A stretch of DNA of 64,000 nucleotides from an uncultured Desulfobacterales bacterium (GTDB lineage Bacteria > Desulfobacterota > Desulfobulbia > Desulfobulbales > Desulfocapsaceae). Below are positions 25,492-35,462 of this stretch, piece after piece. The first letter of the stretch is position 1. The number at the start of each line of letters is the position of its first letter. Below the pieces are notes generated by a model, which saw only the letters and a program-made list of their open reading frames with translations, ran no database searches and was not told the DNA's origin. The stretch is from assembly GCA_937915545.1 (NCBI GenBank), contig CALGIJ010000025.1, positions 1 to 64,000 on the forward strand, in the 5' to 3' direction. The position numbers and the translations under genes were made by a program.

Positions 25492-26580
25492 TCAGATCGG
25501 GGTGGCGAGCAGGCCGTTGACATGCCCTGTTGCCGCCTGGCCGGGCCGGCACAGCAGGGCCGCCGTCGGCCAGCCGGCAAAGAGGGTGAAGCTGACCGGG
25601 CTGCGGCCATAGCGTTCCGCGGGGAAGTGTCTGTCGATCAGTTCCTGCCAGGCGCTGGCGAGGCCCTCGTCGAGGGCTGGCGGGGCGGTCGCCGCCAGGG
25701 TCGGGTCGAGGCGCAGCAAGGCCTCGCAGTGGGCGGCGAAACGGTCGAGGATCGGCTCCGCCTCCTCGACAAAGGCGCGAACTTCCTCTTCTGCCTCGTC
25801 ACGGCCCAGGCCGACCACCGTCGGCAGAGGCAGGGTCATCACCTGGCGTGCCAGGCCGCCGCTCACCTGTTCATACTCCTCGCGCAGAAACTCGCCACTG
25901 TCGCCGGGACGGGCGAGCAGCATGGCGAAGTTGCCCTCGGGCAGCGTCGCATAGAGGCTCTTCCAGGCTTGGAAGCGCTGCCGCTGGCTGTAGAGGGAAT
26001 GGCCGCGTCGTTCGACCTCGAGGCGCGACAGGTTGCCGAGCAGGGCGGCCATCTCCTCGTCATCCTCATCACCCTGCAGTTCCTTGAAGAGTTTCTTCTC
26101 CTCGTCGGCAAAGGTGGTCAGCGACAGGGCGAGGTCTTCTTCCTCCTGGTCGAGAAGTTCGCCGATGGCCAGCAGCAGCCGCTCCTGCCAGAGGAGGTCT
26201 TCCCCCTGCGGTGCCTGGGCAGCGGGGATGTTCTCTCCCCGCAGCGAACGGGCGATAAAGCGTTCCGACTCCTCCGGGGTGCGCTCGCTGCTCGCCGCCA
26301 GGGTCAGCGACTTGAGCTGTGCGGCATAGTCGGCGCCCTGCGAGGTGATATCGGCCACCAGGCGCAGGAAGCGTTGCCGCTCCCCTCCCAGGGGGCGGGG
26401 AGTATGTACTTGACAGAAGCCCCATTTAATGAAACTATCAGCCGATTCGCTCCGGTCGGCTGCAGGGTCGGGCTCCACCGGCGCCAGGAAGTGCAGGTTC
26501 TGGAAGAGCAGGAAGAGCGGGTAGAGACGGAGCGACTCCACCGCCGTGGAGGGAAAGGTCAGCGTTGCGAGAGAGTTCAT
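25492..26580 (-). CDS. Conserved-looking protein of unknown function (362 aa)
   Basis: I do not recognise this protein. It is 362 residues, acidic, without signal or membrane segments. The N-terminal part contains an ESLRLYPLFLLFQNLHFL segment and a loop with Cys55; the middle (about 105-200) is strongly helical and Glu/Leu rich and could form a coiled coil; the C-terminal third has a LTTFADEEKKLFK-like charged helix followed by a region ending near 360. The start at 26580 directly touches the ATG of the next gene on plus (CATATG), so both promoters must lie within the coding regions of the partner or further upstream; this gene also lacks a visible ribosome binding site. It is convergent with the universal stress gene and close to recC, so a link to nucleic-acid metabolism is possible but unsupported. 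Confidence 0.65.
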   Translation of the reverse strand: MNSLATLTFPSTAVESLRLYPLFLLFQNLHFLAPVEPDPAADRSESADSFIKWGFCQVHTPRPLGGERQRFLRLVADITSQGADYAAQLKSLTLAASSERTPEESERFIARSLRGENIPAAQAPQGEDLLWQERLLLAIGELLDQEEEDLALSLTTFADEEKKLFKELQGDEDDEEMAALLGNLSRLEVERRGHSLYSQRQRFQAWKSLYATLPEGNFAMLLARPGDSGEFLREEYEQVSGGLARQVMTLPLPTVVGLGRDEAEEEVRAFVEEAEPILDRFAAHCEALLRLDPTLAATAPPALDEGLASAWQELIDRHFPAERYGRSPVSFTLFAGWPTAALLCRPGQAATGHVNGLLATPI

Positions 26581-26874
26581 ATGGGCAATGGCAAGAAGAA
26601 TTTTACGTTGGTGGCCTCGGCCGTCCTCTATCTCTTGTTCAACCTGCGCCTGAGCAGTGATCCGATGAAATCGCTGCAGGCGACCCTGTGGCAGCTGCTG
26701 CAGACCGTGCCCTATGTCATCGGCATTGTCATCATCATCGTCGCCCTGCTGCAGTACATGGCGGGGGGGGACAAGCTGCCCTGGGATCGACGCTTCCGCC
26801 TGTTTTTCGCCGTCGGCATAGTCGTCGGTTTCTTTTACGGCATCTATGAATATGCCGGGGCAGGGGGCAAATAA
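26581..26874 (+). CDS. Small three-helix membrane protein
   Basis: A 97-residue protein with hydrophobic segments at about 8-24, 43-62 and 74-93 and a short basic N-terminus. GAGAG lies five bases before the ATG. Its start codon abuts the start codon of the minus-strand unknown gene. It ends 90 bp before recC on the same strand and may be the first gene of that transcript. Function unknown; no recognised family. Confidence 0.65.
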   Translation: MGNGKKNFTLVASAVLYLLFNLRLSSDPMKSLQATLWQLLQTVPYVIGIVIIIVALLQYMAGGDKLPWDRRFRLFFAVGIVVGFFYGIYEYAGAGGK

Positions 26875-26964
26875 TACCGGGGCCGGCCCTTCCTGTAAAC
26901 GAGGGAAACGGGGCCTCCGTTCTTTCCTCGCCATCGCCTCCCTCGCCCTGACCTGACCACAGCC

Positions 26965-29900
26965 ATGTTCACCCTCCACTTCGCCAACCGCACCGAGACG
27001 CTCCTCGACGGGGTTGCCACGGTCATCGCCAGCGAGCCCCAGGAGGACATTTTCGCCCCCGAGCTCTTTCTCGTGCAGAGTCAGGGCATGGAGCGCATGG
27101 TGGCCCAGGTGCTCGCCGACCGCTTCGGCGTCTTCTGCAATTTCCGCTTTCATCTGCCCGTCGATTTCCTCGCCTCCATCGGCGAGGTTGTCGGCCTCGG
27201 CCTGGCCGCCGCCGGTTTCGAGCGGCGGGTGCTCACCTGGCGCCTCGACCAGCTGCTGCGCGAGCTCGATGGCGAGGTCTACGGGTTGCTGCAACGCTAT
27301 CTGCGCGGCGAGGATGTGGCGCTGAAGAGGTTTCAGCTGGCGCGCCATCTCGCCGACACCTTCGACCAGTATCAGGTGCTGCGCGGCGAGATGCTCGACA
27401 GCTGGGAGCGGGGACGGACGGTCACCAGCCATGCTGCCGAGCCCTGGCAGATGGCCTTGTGGCGACGCCTGCAGCAGGGAGCCCCGGGCATGCACCGCGG
27501 CACCTTGCTGCGGCGCATCGGCGAGATGCTGGAGGCGGCGCAGAACCTCGCCCCTCGCCTGCCGCGGCGCGTCTTCGTCCTCGGCCTGCACACCATGCCG
27601 CCGGTCTTTTTGCACTGCCTCGACAAGCTCTCGCGCCATATGGCGGTGTACCTCATGCTGCTTTCCCCGACCCGCCATTACTGGGGCGATGCCGAGAGCC
27701 CGCGGGTCACCCTGCGCCGCCAGGCCCGCGCTCCCCAGGAGGCCCTGGTGGGCGTCGAACACCATCCCCTGCTCGCCGCCTTCGGCCGCCAGGGGCGTGA
27801 CCTCCATACCATGCTCCTCGAGGGACTGGACCAGCTGCATGAGGTCGAGGGCTACGACGACTCCCTCGACGAGGAGGAATACCAGGCCGCCCCCCTGCTG
27901 CAGCGGCTGCAGGCCGACCTCCTCGAGGATCGCCTGCCGCCCCTCGCGGCGACCGGGACGGACCACGGGGAAAGCCCCGGTCAGGGGGCTCTGGCAGTAG
28001 GCGTTGACGACTCCATCGTGGTGGCCTCCTGCCACTCGCCGCTGCGTGAGCTCCAGGTGCTCAAAGACTATCTCCTGCAGCGGCTGCACGGCGATCCTGG
28101 CCTGGCGCCCTGCGACATCGTCGTTATGGCCCCGGACATCCAGGACTATGCCGACCTCATTCCCGCGGTCTTCGTCGACCTGCAGCACTCCATCGCCGAC
28201 CGCAGCACCCGGCGGCGCAACCGCTTCCTCGCTGCCTTTCTCGCCTTCCTCGACCTCTTCACCGGCCGTTTCGGCCAGAGCGAAGTCTTCGACCTGCTGC
28301 GCCGCGCCGAGATTCACCCCCAGTTTCAACTGACCCCCGGGGACCTCGATACCCTTGAGGGCTGGGTGATCGACAGCGGTATCCGCTGGGGGCTCTCCTC
28401 ACAGCAGCGCCGTGGCGACGGCCATGCCGATTTTCCCGAAGGCAGCTGGCGGCACGGTCTGGCACGGATGCTGCTCGGCTATGCCATGGACGGCGAAGAA
28501 GCCTGGCAGGGGGTGTTGCCCTTCGCCGAGATCGAGGGGCAGGGGGCGCGGCCGCTCGGTGGCCTGTGCCGTTATATCGCCCTGCTCGAGCGGGCCTGGG
28601 AGGATTTCCGCCACGAGCGGCCGCTGGCCGACTGGGCCGAGCTGCTCGCCGCCTATGCCGGCATCTTGTTCGGCGATGGCGAGGACAGAGGGCTCGCCGA
28701 GCTGCGCGCGATCCTCGCCGAGCCGGCGGAGGCGGTGGGCGATCTGCACCATGGGCCGGTGAGTTTTGCCGTCATCCGCCACTGGCTGGCCCTCTCGGCC
28801 AGCGAGCGCCGTTCCAGCTCCGGCTTCTTGCGCGGCCGGCTGACCTTTTGCTCGATGCTGCCGATGCGCTCGGTACCCTTTCGCGTCATCTGTCTGCTCG
28901 GCCTCAACGACGGCGCCTTCCCCCGGCCGGAGCGCCACCACACCTTCGACCTCCTGGCGAACGACCCCCGCCCTGGCGACCGCTCGCCGCGTGCCGACGA
29001 CCGCTACCAGTTCCTCGAGGCGCTGCTCTCGGCCCGCCACCATCTCTACCTCAGCTATGTCGGCCAGTCGATCCGCAGCAACGAGGAGCTCTATCCCTCC
29101 ACCGTGCTCGCCGAACTGCTCGAGGTGCTGGAGCGCTTCTACGGTATCAGCGGTCTGGTTACCGCCCACCCCCTGCAGCCTTACAGCCCGCGCTATTTCA
29201 CCGCTGACGAGGGGCATCGTCTCTACAGCTACGACGAGCATTTCTGCTCCGTCGCCCGCGCCCTGCGCCAGCCGCCGCCCCCCGCCGGGCGCTGGTGGCA
29301 GGGGATGCTGGCCGAGAGGCGGGAGACGGTGGCCCTGGCCGATCTGCAGCGCTTCTGCCGCGACCCGCAGCGCTTTTTCCTTGGCGACATCCTCGGCATC
29401 GGCCGCGAGCCGGACAGCGCCAGGATAGAGGACAGCGAGCCTTTCGCCTGCCAGGGGCTCGATCTCTATCAGGTGGAGAGGGAACTGCTGCGCCGCGGGC
29501 CGGAGGGCAGGAGGGCGGCCCTCGCCCAGTTCACCGCCGCGGCGCGCTGGCCCCTCGGCTCCCCGGGGGCCCTGGCCTTTGCCGAGAAAAAGCGGGAGGT
29601 CGAGCGCTTTCTCGACAGGGTCGCCGCCCTCGGTATGGGCGAGCAGCTGGCCGCCGAGGCGGTCGAGATGATCATTGGCGGGCATCGCCTCAGCGGCACC
29701 CTCGCCCCGCGCCGCCAGCGAGGCGGCCTGCTGCTGCGCTTCGGGCGGCTGCGCGGCCGCGACCTGCTCGAGGCCTGGCTGTGGCACGCCCTGGCAGAGT
29801 GGGGCACGCCGGGGCTGATGACCCGTCTCGTCACCCCGCGAGAGACGGTGACCTTTGCCGCCGACCGCCGTGGCCCGAGCCTCGAGGTGCTGCTGCGGCT

Positions 29901-30165
29901 TTTTGTCGAGGGTTGCCGCCGCCCCTTGCCGCTCCTCCTCGAACCTGCCCTGGCCTGTGCCCAGGAAGAGGCGAAGAGCGGGGATGAGAGCCTCTCCCTG
30001 GCCAAGGCGGTCAAGGTCTACGAGCACTTCATGAAAGAGGGCTATGCCCCCGACTGGGACTTGCTCTACCGCGGCCTGAGCGCCGAGGAGGTGCTCGGCG
30101 GGGAGTTCCTTGACCTGTGCCGCGAGGTGATGTGCCCCTTGTGGAGGTGTGTCGATGCCGACTGA
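26965..30165 (+). CDS. recC: Exodeoxyribonuclease V subunit gamma (RecC)
   Basis: A 1066-residue scaffold subunit of the RecBCD helicase-nuclease, which unwinds and degrades double-strand DNA ends and recognises Chi. The N-terminal inactive helicase-like region starts with the VQSQGMERMVAQ segment (about 38-49), typical of RecC, and the C-terminal third is the inactive nuclease-like fold. Length is close to E. coli RecC (1122). recB begins within its last codons, so the complex is expressed as a unit; gene order here is recC-recB-recD. Confidence 0.94.
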   Translation: MFTLHFANRTETLLDGVATVIASEPQEDIFAPELFLVQSQGMERMVAQVLADRFGVFCNFRFHLPVDFLASIGEVVGLGLAAAGFERRVLTWRLDQLLRELDGEVYGLLQRYLRGEDVALKRFQLARHLADTFDQYQVLRGEMLDSWERGRTVTSHAAEPWQMALWRRLQQGAPGMHRGTLLRRIGEMLEAAQNLAPRLPRRVFVLGLHTMPPVFLHCLDKLSRHMAVYLMLLSPTRHYWGDAESPRVTLRRQARAPQEALVGVEHHPLLAAFGRQGRDLHTMLLEGLDQLHEVEGYDDSLDEEEYQAAPLLQRLQADLLEDRLPPLAATGTDHGESPGQGALAVGVDDSIVVASCHSPLRELQVLKDYLLQRLHGDPGLAPCDIVVMAPDIQDYADLIPAVFVDLQHSIADRSTRRRNRFLAAFLAFLDLFTGRFGQSEVFDLLRRAEIHPQFQLTPGDLDTLEGWVIDSGIRWGLSSQQRRGDGHADFPEGSWRHGLARMLLGYAMDGEEAWQGVLPFAEIEGQGARPLGGLCRYIALLERAWEDFRHERPLADWAELLAAYAGILFGDGEDRGLAELRAILAEPAEAVGDLHHGPVSFAVIRHWLALSASERRSSSGFLRGRLTFCSMLPMRSVPFRVICLLGLNDGAFPRPERHHTFDLLANDPRPGDRSPRADDRYQFLEALLSARHHLYLSYVGQSIRSNEELYPSTVLAELLEVLERFYGISGLVTAHPLQPYSPRYFTADEGHRLYSYDEHFCSVARALRQPPPPAGRWWQGMLAERRETVALADLQRFCRDPQRFFLGDILGIGREPDSARIEDSEPFACQGLDLYQVERELLRRGPEGRRAALAQFTAAARWPLGSPGALAFAEKKREVERFLDRVAALGMGEQLAAEAVEMIIGGHRLSGTLAPRRQRGGLLLRFGRLRGRDLLEAWLWHALAEWGTPGLMTRLVTPRETVTFAADRRGPSLEVLLRLFVEGCRRPLPLLLEPALACAQEEAKSGDESLSLAKAVKVYEHFMKEGYAPDWDLLYRGLSAEEVLGGEFLDLCREVMCPLWRCVDAD

Positions 30166-33100
30166 GACGCTGCCCTTCGATGCGGTGCACGGCAAGCTGC
30201 GCCAGGGCGTCACCCTGGTCGAGGCCAGCGCCGGCACCGGCAAGACCTACGCCATCACCATGCTTGTGCTGCGGGCAGTGGTGGAGAAGGGCATCCCCCT
30301 GGCGAACATCCTCATCGTCACCTTCACCATCGCCGCCACCGAGGAGCTGCGCCGCCGTATCCGCAGCCTCCTCGCGACGGTGCGCCAGCTCCTTGCCGGC
30401 GAGAGCGGCGATGACGGCGAGAGCAGCGGCGACGCCACCATGCGCCAGTGGGTCGCCACCCTCGAGGATCGCCGCGCCGCCCTCTCCCTGGTGCAGGTGG
30501 CCCTGGCCGATATCGACGGTGCCGAGATCTACACCATCCATGGCTTCTGCCAGCGCATGCTCGTCGACCAGGCCCTGGAGAGCGGCCGGCCCTACGAGGT
30601 CGAGCTGCTCACCGATGTGGCAGGGGTACGCGAGGAGATCGCCGCCGACTTCTGGCGCAGTCGCCTCTACCCTCTGGCCCCCTTGCCCTGCGCGGTGGTC
30701 GTCGCCGCCTTTGCCACTCCGGCTGCGCTGCTGGCCAGCGTCATCGAGGCGCGGCGCCAGGGCTGCCGGCTGGAGCCGCCGGCCCCGGACCTCGATGGGA
30801 GCCTGACCCTCCTGCAGCTGGCCATGGAAAGGCTGGTCGGCTGGTGGCATCGGGACGGGCAGCGGGTGGAAGAGCTTTTTCGCGCCGGGCTGGCCGCAGG
30901 CCACTTCAAAAAAACCTTTGCCGATGGCTTTGACACCTGGTGGGAGAGCTTGCGGCAGATCCTCTCCGGACAGCTGGCGGCGGCGCCGGTGGGGCTCCAT
31001 CTGCTCAGCGGCGGGGGGCTGCTGGCCCAGCTCAATGGCACCGTGCTGCGCGGCGAGAAGAAACGTCTTGCCTATCTCGAGCCCTGGCCCCTGCCGCAGC
31101 AAGCGGCAGATGATTTCCTCGCCGCCGCAGCCGACCTCGTGCTTTCCCTGCGGGTGGAGCTGGCGGAGATGCTGCGCCGCGAAACCGCCGAGCGCCTGGC
31201 GCGCCAGGGCTGCATGGGTTTCGATGACCTCGTCCATGGCCTCTTTCTCGCCCTGCGTCCTCCCGGCGGCAAAGTCATCGCCCACCTCGTCGGCGACCGC
31301 TACCGCATGGCGCTGATCGATGAATTCCAGGACACCGACAGCGAGCAGTGGCACATCTTTCATACCCTCTTCGGCTCGCCGCGCCATGCCCTCTACCTCA
31401 TCGGCGACCCCAAACAGGCCATCTACCGCTTTCGCGGTGCCGATATCCACTCCTACTTCGCCGCCCGCCAGGCGGCACAGTGGCAGCTGACCCTTGAGGC
31501 CAACTACCGCTCCCATCCCTTCCTGCTCGCCGAGATCAACCGCCTCTTTTCGTCGCGGCCGCAGCCCTTCCTCTTTAGCGAGAAAACCCTCGACTACCGC
31601 CCGGTGGCCGCCGGGGCCGGGGTCGAAGGACGTGACCTTGTCCGCGGCGGGCGCTCCCTGGCGGCCATGGTCTACTGCCATGCCGGCCAGGACGAGGGCG
31701 GCGGCAGGTGGTCCTCCACCCGTGCCGGCGCCTGCCTGCGCGCCTTCGTCATCGCCGAGATCGCCGCCCTGCTCTCAGGGGAGGGGCGGCCGACGCTCTG
31801 CGGCGGCGGCGACCGCCCTCTGGCGCCGCGGGACATCGCCATCCTCGTGCGCAGCCATTTTCAGGCCGAGGAGTATCGCCGCGAGCTGGCGGCGGCAGGC
31901 ATTCCGGCGGTGCTCGCCTCGCGCCGCTCGGTCTTTGACAGCGAGGAGTGCCGCCAGCTCCACCTTCTCCTCTCGGCCATCGCCGACCCCGGCCATATCG
32001 CCACCCTGAAGCGGGCCCTGGCCCTGCCCTGGTTCGGCAGGAGCGGCGATGAGCTCTACCGGCTGTTCAGCGACGAAGGTCGCTTCGAGGAGGTGCTCGA
32101 CCGCTTCCACGACTATCACCGTCGCTGGCGCGAGGAGGGCTTTCTGGCGATGATGTACCGCCTGCTCCATCACGAGGGGGTACTGACGCACCTCGCCACC
32201 GCGCCGCTGGCCGAACGCGCCATGGCCAACGTCTTCCACCTCCTGGCGCTGGTGCAGCAGGCGGCGAGCGCCGACAACCTTACCGTGCCGCAGGTGCTGC
32301 GCTGGCTGGAGGACAGGCGCCAGGACAGCCGCGGCGCCGAGGACAGCGAACTGCTGCTCGAGAGCGACGAGGACGCGGTGCGGCTGGTGACCATGCACGG
32401 CGCCAAGGGCCTCGAATACCCGGTGGTTTTCTGCCCTTACCTGTGGTATCGCAGCGACCGCCTCAGCGAGGAACGCCAGCAGGTGGTCGGCTATGACGAG
32501 GAGCAGCGACTGGTGGTCGACCTTGGCTCGCCGCGCTTCGCCGAGCGGCGCGAGGCGGCGGCAGGCGAGCAGCTGGCCGAGGACCTCAGGCTGCTCTACG
32601 TCGCCGTGACCCGCGCCAGGCTGCGCTGTTACGTGATGTGGGCGGACGTCAAGCGGGCCCGCACCCTGCGTTCCTCCTTCGACTCGGCCCTCGGCTACCT
32701 GCTCTTCCCCGAGGGCGAGCAGGCCGATGAGGAGCAGGAACGCCTCTTTACGGTGCTGGGCGAGAAAAACGGCGTGGAAGTGCGTTTCCTGGGTCGCGAG
32801 ACACCAGGGGGCGCCGTCTCCCTGCCGCGACCGCAGTCAGAGCTGTCGCCGCGGCTCCCCTCGGGCCGTTCCCTGTACAGCGACCGCCAGGTGTCGAGCT
32901 ATTCGGCCCTGGCGATGCTCAGCGACTATGGCCAGGAAGAGGCCCTCGAGGTCCCGGGGCGGGGGGCGGGCCCTGCCGCCGGCCTGCCCGCCGGGGCCGG
33001 TTTCGGCAATGTCGTTCATGACCTGCTCGACCAGGTGCCCTTTGCGCAGCTGGCGAGCGGTCATGGTTACGAGCCGGTTCTCGCCGCCCTCTGCCGACGC

Positions 33101-33802
33101 CACGGCGTCGAGGCCGACGGGGCGGCGGTGGCGGCGCTGCTTTCTCGCACGGTGCGCACCAGGCTGCTCGCCCGGGAGGAGGGGGCCAACTTTACCCTCG
33201 CCGGGCTTGCGCCAGGGCAGTGCCTGCGCGAGATGGAGTTCTACCTCCAGGTGGGCAGGCTGGCCACCCCCCGCCTCAACCGGCTTCTTGCCGACCAGCC
33301 CGGTTTTGTCAGCCTGGAGGAGAAGACCATGCACGGCCACCTCACCGGCTTCGTCGACCTTATCTGCCAGGCTGCCGGGAAGTTCTGGCTCATTGACTAC
33401 AAGACCAACCATCTCGGCAGCCAGCGGGAGGATTATCTCGAGGAGCGCCTCGCCCTGGCCATGCGCGCCCACAATTATGGCCTGCAGTACTGGATCTATA
33501 CGGTGGTGCTGCACCGCTACCTGCGCCGCCTCCTGCCCGGCTACCGCTACGACGAGCATTTCGGCGGGGTGCTCTATCTCTTCGTGCGCGGCATGGAGGA
33601 GGAGCTGCCGGGGAGCGGCGTCTTTGCCACCCTGCCCCCGGCCGGGCTGGTCGAGGAGGTCGACCGGGCCATCGGCGAGTGGGGCGGTGACGGTGGACTT
33701 GTTGGCGCGGGGCTGCAGGGTGACTGGTCGCAAACCGGCCAGATAGGTTCGGGGAAGGTTCTCGTGGTCACCGGCGACCGGGGGGAGGGCAAGCATGGAT
33801 GA
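30155..33802 (+). CDS. recB: Exodeoxyribonuclease V subunit beta (RecB)
   Basis: A helicase-nuclease of about 1215 residues, the 3'-5' motor and the only nuclease of RecBCD. Walker A ASAGTGKT is at about 24-31, the Walker B LIDEFQDTD at about 386-394, and an RLVTMHGAKGLEYPVV motif (superfamily 1 motif V) near 745. The C-terminal nuclease core with GFVDLI and LIDYKTN holds the metal-binding aspartates and lysine. I choose the ATG at 30155 because GGAGG lies seven bases upstream; an overlapping GTG at 30149 is too close to it. It overlaps recC by 11 bp and recD by 8 bp. Confidence 0.96.
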   Translation: MPTETLPFDAVHGKLRQGVTLVEASAGTGKTYAITMLVLRAVVEKGIPLANILIVTFTIAATEELRRRIRSLLATVRQLLAGESGDDGESSGDATMRQWVATLEDRRAALSLVQVALADIDGAEIYTIHGFCQRMLVDQALESGRPYEVELLTDVAGVREEIAADFWRSRLYPLAPLPCAVVVAAFATPAALLASVIEARRQGCRLEPPAPDLDGSLTLLQLAMERLVGWWHRDGQRVEELFRAGLAAGHFKKTFADGFDTWWESLRQILSGQLAAAPVGLHLLSGGGLLAQLNGTVLRGEKKRLAYLEPWPLPQQAADDFLAAAADLVLSLRVELAEMLRRETAERLARQGCMGFDDLVHGLFLALRPPGGKVIAHLVGDRYRMALIDEFQDTDSEQWHIFHTLFGSPRHALYLIGDPKQAIYRFRGADIHSYFAARQAAQWQLTLEANYRSHPFLLAEINRLFSSRPQPFLFSEKTLDYRPVAAGAGVEGRDLVRGGRSLAAMVYCHAGQDEGGGRWSSTRAGACLRAFVIAEIAALLSGEGRPTLCGGGDRPLAPRDIAILVRSHFQAEEYRRELAAAGIPAVLASRRSVFDSEECRQLHLLLSAIADPGHIATLKRALALPWFGRSGDELYRLFSDEGRFEEVLDRFHDYHRRWREEGFLAMMYRLLHHEGVLTHLATAPLAERAMANVFHLLALVQQAASADNLTVPQVLRWLEDRRQDSRGAEDSELLLESDEDAVRLVTMHGAKGLEYPVVFCPYLWYRSDRLSEERQQVVGYDEEQRLVVDLGSPRFAERREAAAGEQLAEDLRLLYVAVTRARLRCYVMWADVKRARTLRSSFDSALGYLLFPEGEQADEEQERLFTVLGEKNGVEVRFLGRETPGGAVSLPRPQSELSPRLPSGRSLYSDRQVSSYSALAMLSDYGQEEALEVPGRGAGPAAGLPAGAGFGNVVHDLLDQVPFAQLASGHGYEPVLAALCRRHGVEADGAAVAALLSRTVRTRLLAREEGANFTLAGLAPGQCLREMEFYLQVGRLATPRLNRLLADQPGFVSLEEKTMHGHLTGFVDLICQAAGKFWLIDYKTNHLGSQREDYLEERLALAMRAHNYGLQYWIYTVVLHRYLRRLLPGYRYDEHFGGVLYLFVRGMEEELPGSGVFATLPPAGLVEEVDRAIGEWGGDGGLVGAGLQGDWSQTGQIGSGKVLVVTGDRGEGKHG

Positions 33803-35462
33803 CAGCCGCTTTACCGATCTCGATCTCGCCTTCGCCGACTTTATTGCCGGGCAAAGCGAGGTTGCCACCGGGCAGAAGGAGTGTCTGCGCCTTGTCGCCA
33901 GGGAGCTGTCGCGGGCCTTGGGCGAAGGTCACAGCTGTCTGCCGCTGACGGCGGAAGACGAAAGGCTGCTGCGCGGCCTTGACGCGGTGGGCGACGGCCT
34001 GACGGCAAGGCCGCTGGTTCTGTGGCGCGGCCGGCTCTATCTGTCGCGCTATTTCCACTATGAGCGACGCCTCGCCAGGCATATTGTCGACCTGGCAGGA
34101 GCGGCGGCGGCGGGGCCGCCAGCGGGGGGCGAGACGCCGCCGCTCCCCGGGCGCGACGAGCGGCAGCGGCAGGCGGTGGAGTTGGCGCGGCAGCGGGCCC
34201 TGGCCATCGTCTGCGGCGGGCCGGGGACCGGCAAGACCACCACGGTGGTGGCGATGCTCGCCGCCCTTTTGCAGGAGGCCCCGGCGGAGGCCATGCCGGC
34301 GGTGGCCCTGGCCGCCCCCACCGGCAAGGCGGCAATGCGCCTCGGCGAGGCGGTGGGCAGGAGCCTGTCCCGGCTGAATCTTTCGGAGAGGGTGGCGCGG
34401 GCCATTCCCACTGTCGCCACCACCCTGCACCGCCTCCTCGGGGTGCGGCGCGGATCCTCCTCCTTTGTGCACAACGCCGACAACCCGCTGCCCTGGGACG
34501 TCGTCGTCGTCGACGAGGCCTCCATGGTCGACCTGGCGATGATGTGCAAGCTGACCCTGGCCATCAAGCCGGGGGCGCGCCTCATCCTCCTCGGCGACAA
34601 GGACCAGCTGGCCTCGGTGGAGTCGGGGGCGGTGCTCGCCGACCTCATCGCCTCCCTGCCGGAAAATACCGTCGAGCTTACCACCACCTACCGCTTCGAG
34701 GAGGGCATCGCCAGCCTGGCCGAGGCAATCAGGGCGGGGCAGGGACAGCGTGCCTGGCAGCTGCTGTGTCAGGGGACGGCGGAGAGCGTCGCCCTGCTCG
34801 GCGAGGAGGGGCTCGATGAGCTCGACCGCCGCTATGGCGAGATCTTCGCCGAGCTCGCCTCCCTTGAGTCCTGCGACGCGCAGCGGGCCTTGACGCTCTT
34901 TGGCCGATTTCGCGTGCTCTCTGCCCTGCAGCATGGCCCGCGCGGCGTCGCCGCCCTGAACAAGCGTGTCGAGCTGGCCTTGGCCAGCCGGGGTTTTGCC
35001 GTACGACCCGGCACCTGGTACCATGGCCGCCCGGTACTGATCACCCGCAACGACTATGGCCTCGGCCTGTTCAACGGCGATACCGGGGTCTGCCTGCGCC
35101 ATGGCGAGGGTGGCGAGCTGCGCGTCTGGTTCGAGCGGGCCGAGGGGGGGCTGTGTTCGTTTGCCCCTTCGCGTCTCCCCGAGTGCCAGACGGTCTACGC
35201 CATGACCGTGCACAAGAGCCAGGGTTCGGAATTCGACGAGGTGGCGGTCGTCCTGCCCCGGGAGGACAGCCGCGTTCTCGGTCGCGAACTGCTCTACACC
35301 GCCGTCACCCGCGCCAGAAAGCGTGTCTCGCTGCTGGTCAGTGAGGACGTCCTCCATCTCACCCTGTCCCGTGCCATCAGGCGCCACAGCGGGCTGGGCG
35401 AGTGGCTCGGCGACCAAGGCGATGGCAGCCCGGCTAGGGCCGGGAGAGGGCAGGGACAGTGA
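33795..35462 (+). CDS. recD: Exodeoxyribonuclease V subunit alpha (RecD)
   Basis: A 555-residue superfamily 1B 5'-3' helicase, the third RecBCD subunit. An N-terminal domain (about 1-125) is followed by Walker A GGPGTGKTTT (about 139-148), Walker B VVVDEASMVD (about 235-244), the LGDKDQL motif and a C-terminal VHKSQGSEFDEV motif. Length is near E. coli RecD (608). Overlaps recB by 8 bp, and its TGA overlaps the GTG of the HAD gene, so a fourth gene is coupled to RecBCD translation. Confidence 0.96.
   Translation: MDDSRFTDLDLAFADFIAGQSEVATGQKECLRLVARELSRALGEGHSCLPLTAEDERLLRGLDAVGDGLTARPLVLWRGRLYLSRYFHYERRLARHIVDLAGAAAAGPPAGGETPPLPGRDERQRQAVELARQRALAIVCGGPGTGKTTTVVAMLAALLQEAPAEAMPAVALAAPTGKAAMRLGEAVGRSLSRLNLSERVARAIPTVATTLHRLLGVRRGSSSFVHNADNPLPWDVVVVDEASMVDLAMMCKLTLAIKPGARLILLGDKDQLASVESGAVLADLIASLPENTVELTTTYRFEEGIASLAEAIRAGQGQRAWQLLCQGTAESVALLGEEGLDELDRRYGEIFAELASLESCDAQRALTLFGRFRVLSALQHGPRGVAALNKRVELALASRGFAVRPGTWYHGRPVLITRNDYGLGLFNGDTGVCLRHGEGGELRVWFERAEGGLCSFAPSRLPECQTVYAMTVHKSQGSEFDEVAVVLPREDSRVLGRELLYTAVTRARKRVSLLVSEDVLHLTLSRAIRRHSGLGEWLGDQGDGSPARAGRGQGQ

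Noticed and set aside
26581..28329. A 5' extension of the 362-residue minus gene through recC, giving 945 codons
   Set aside because: The extension lies antisense to recC and loses sequence character at the ATG at 26580.
28399..35417. Long minus frames antisense to recC, recB and recD
   Set aside because: Shadows of the RecBCD genes, which have full motifs.
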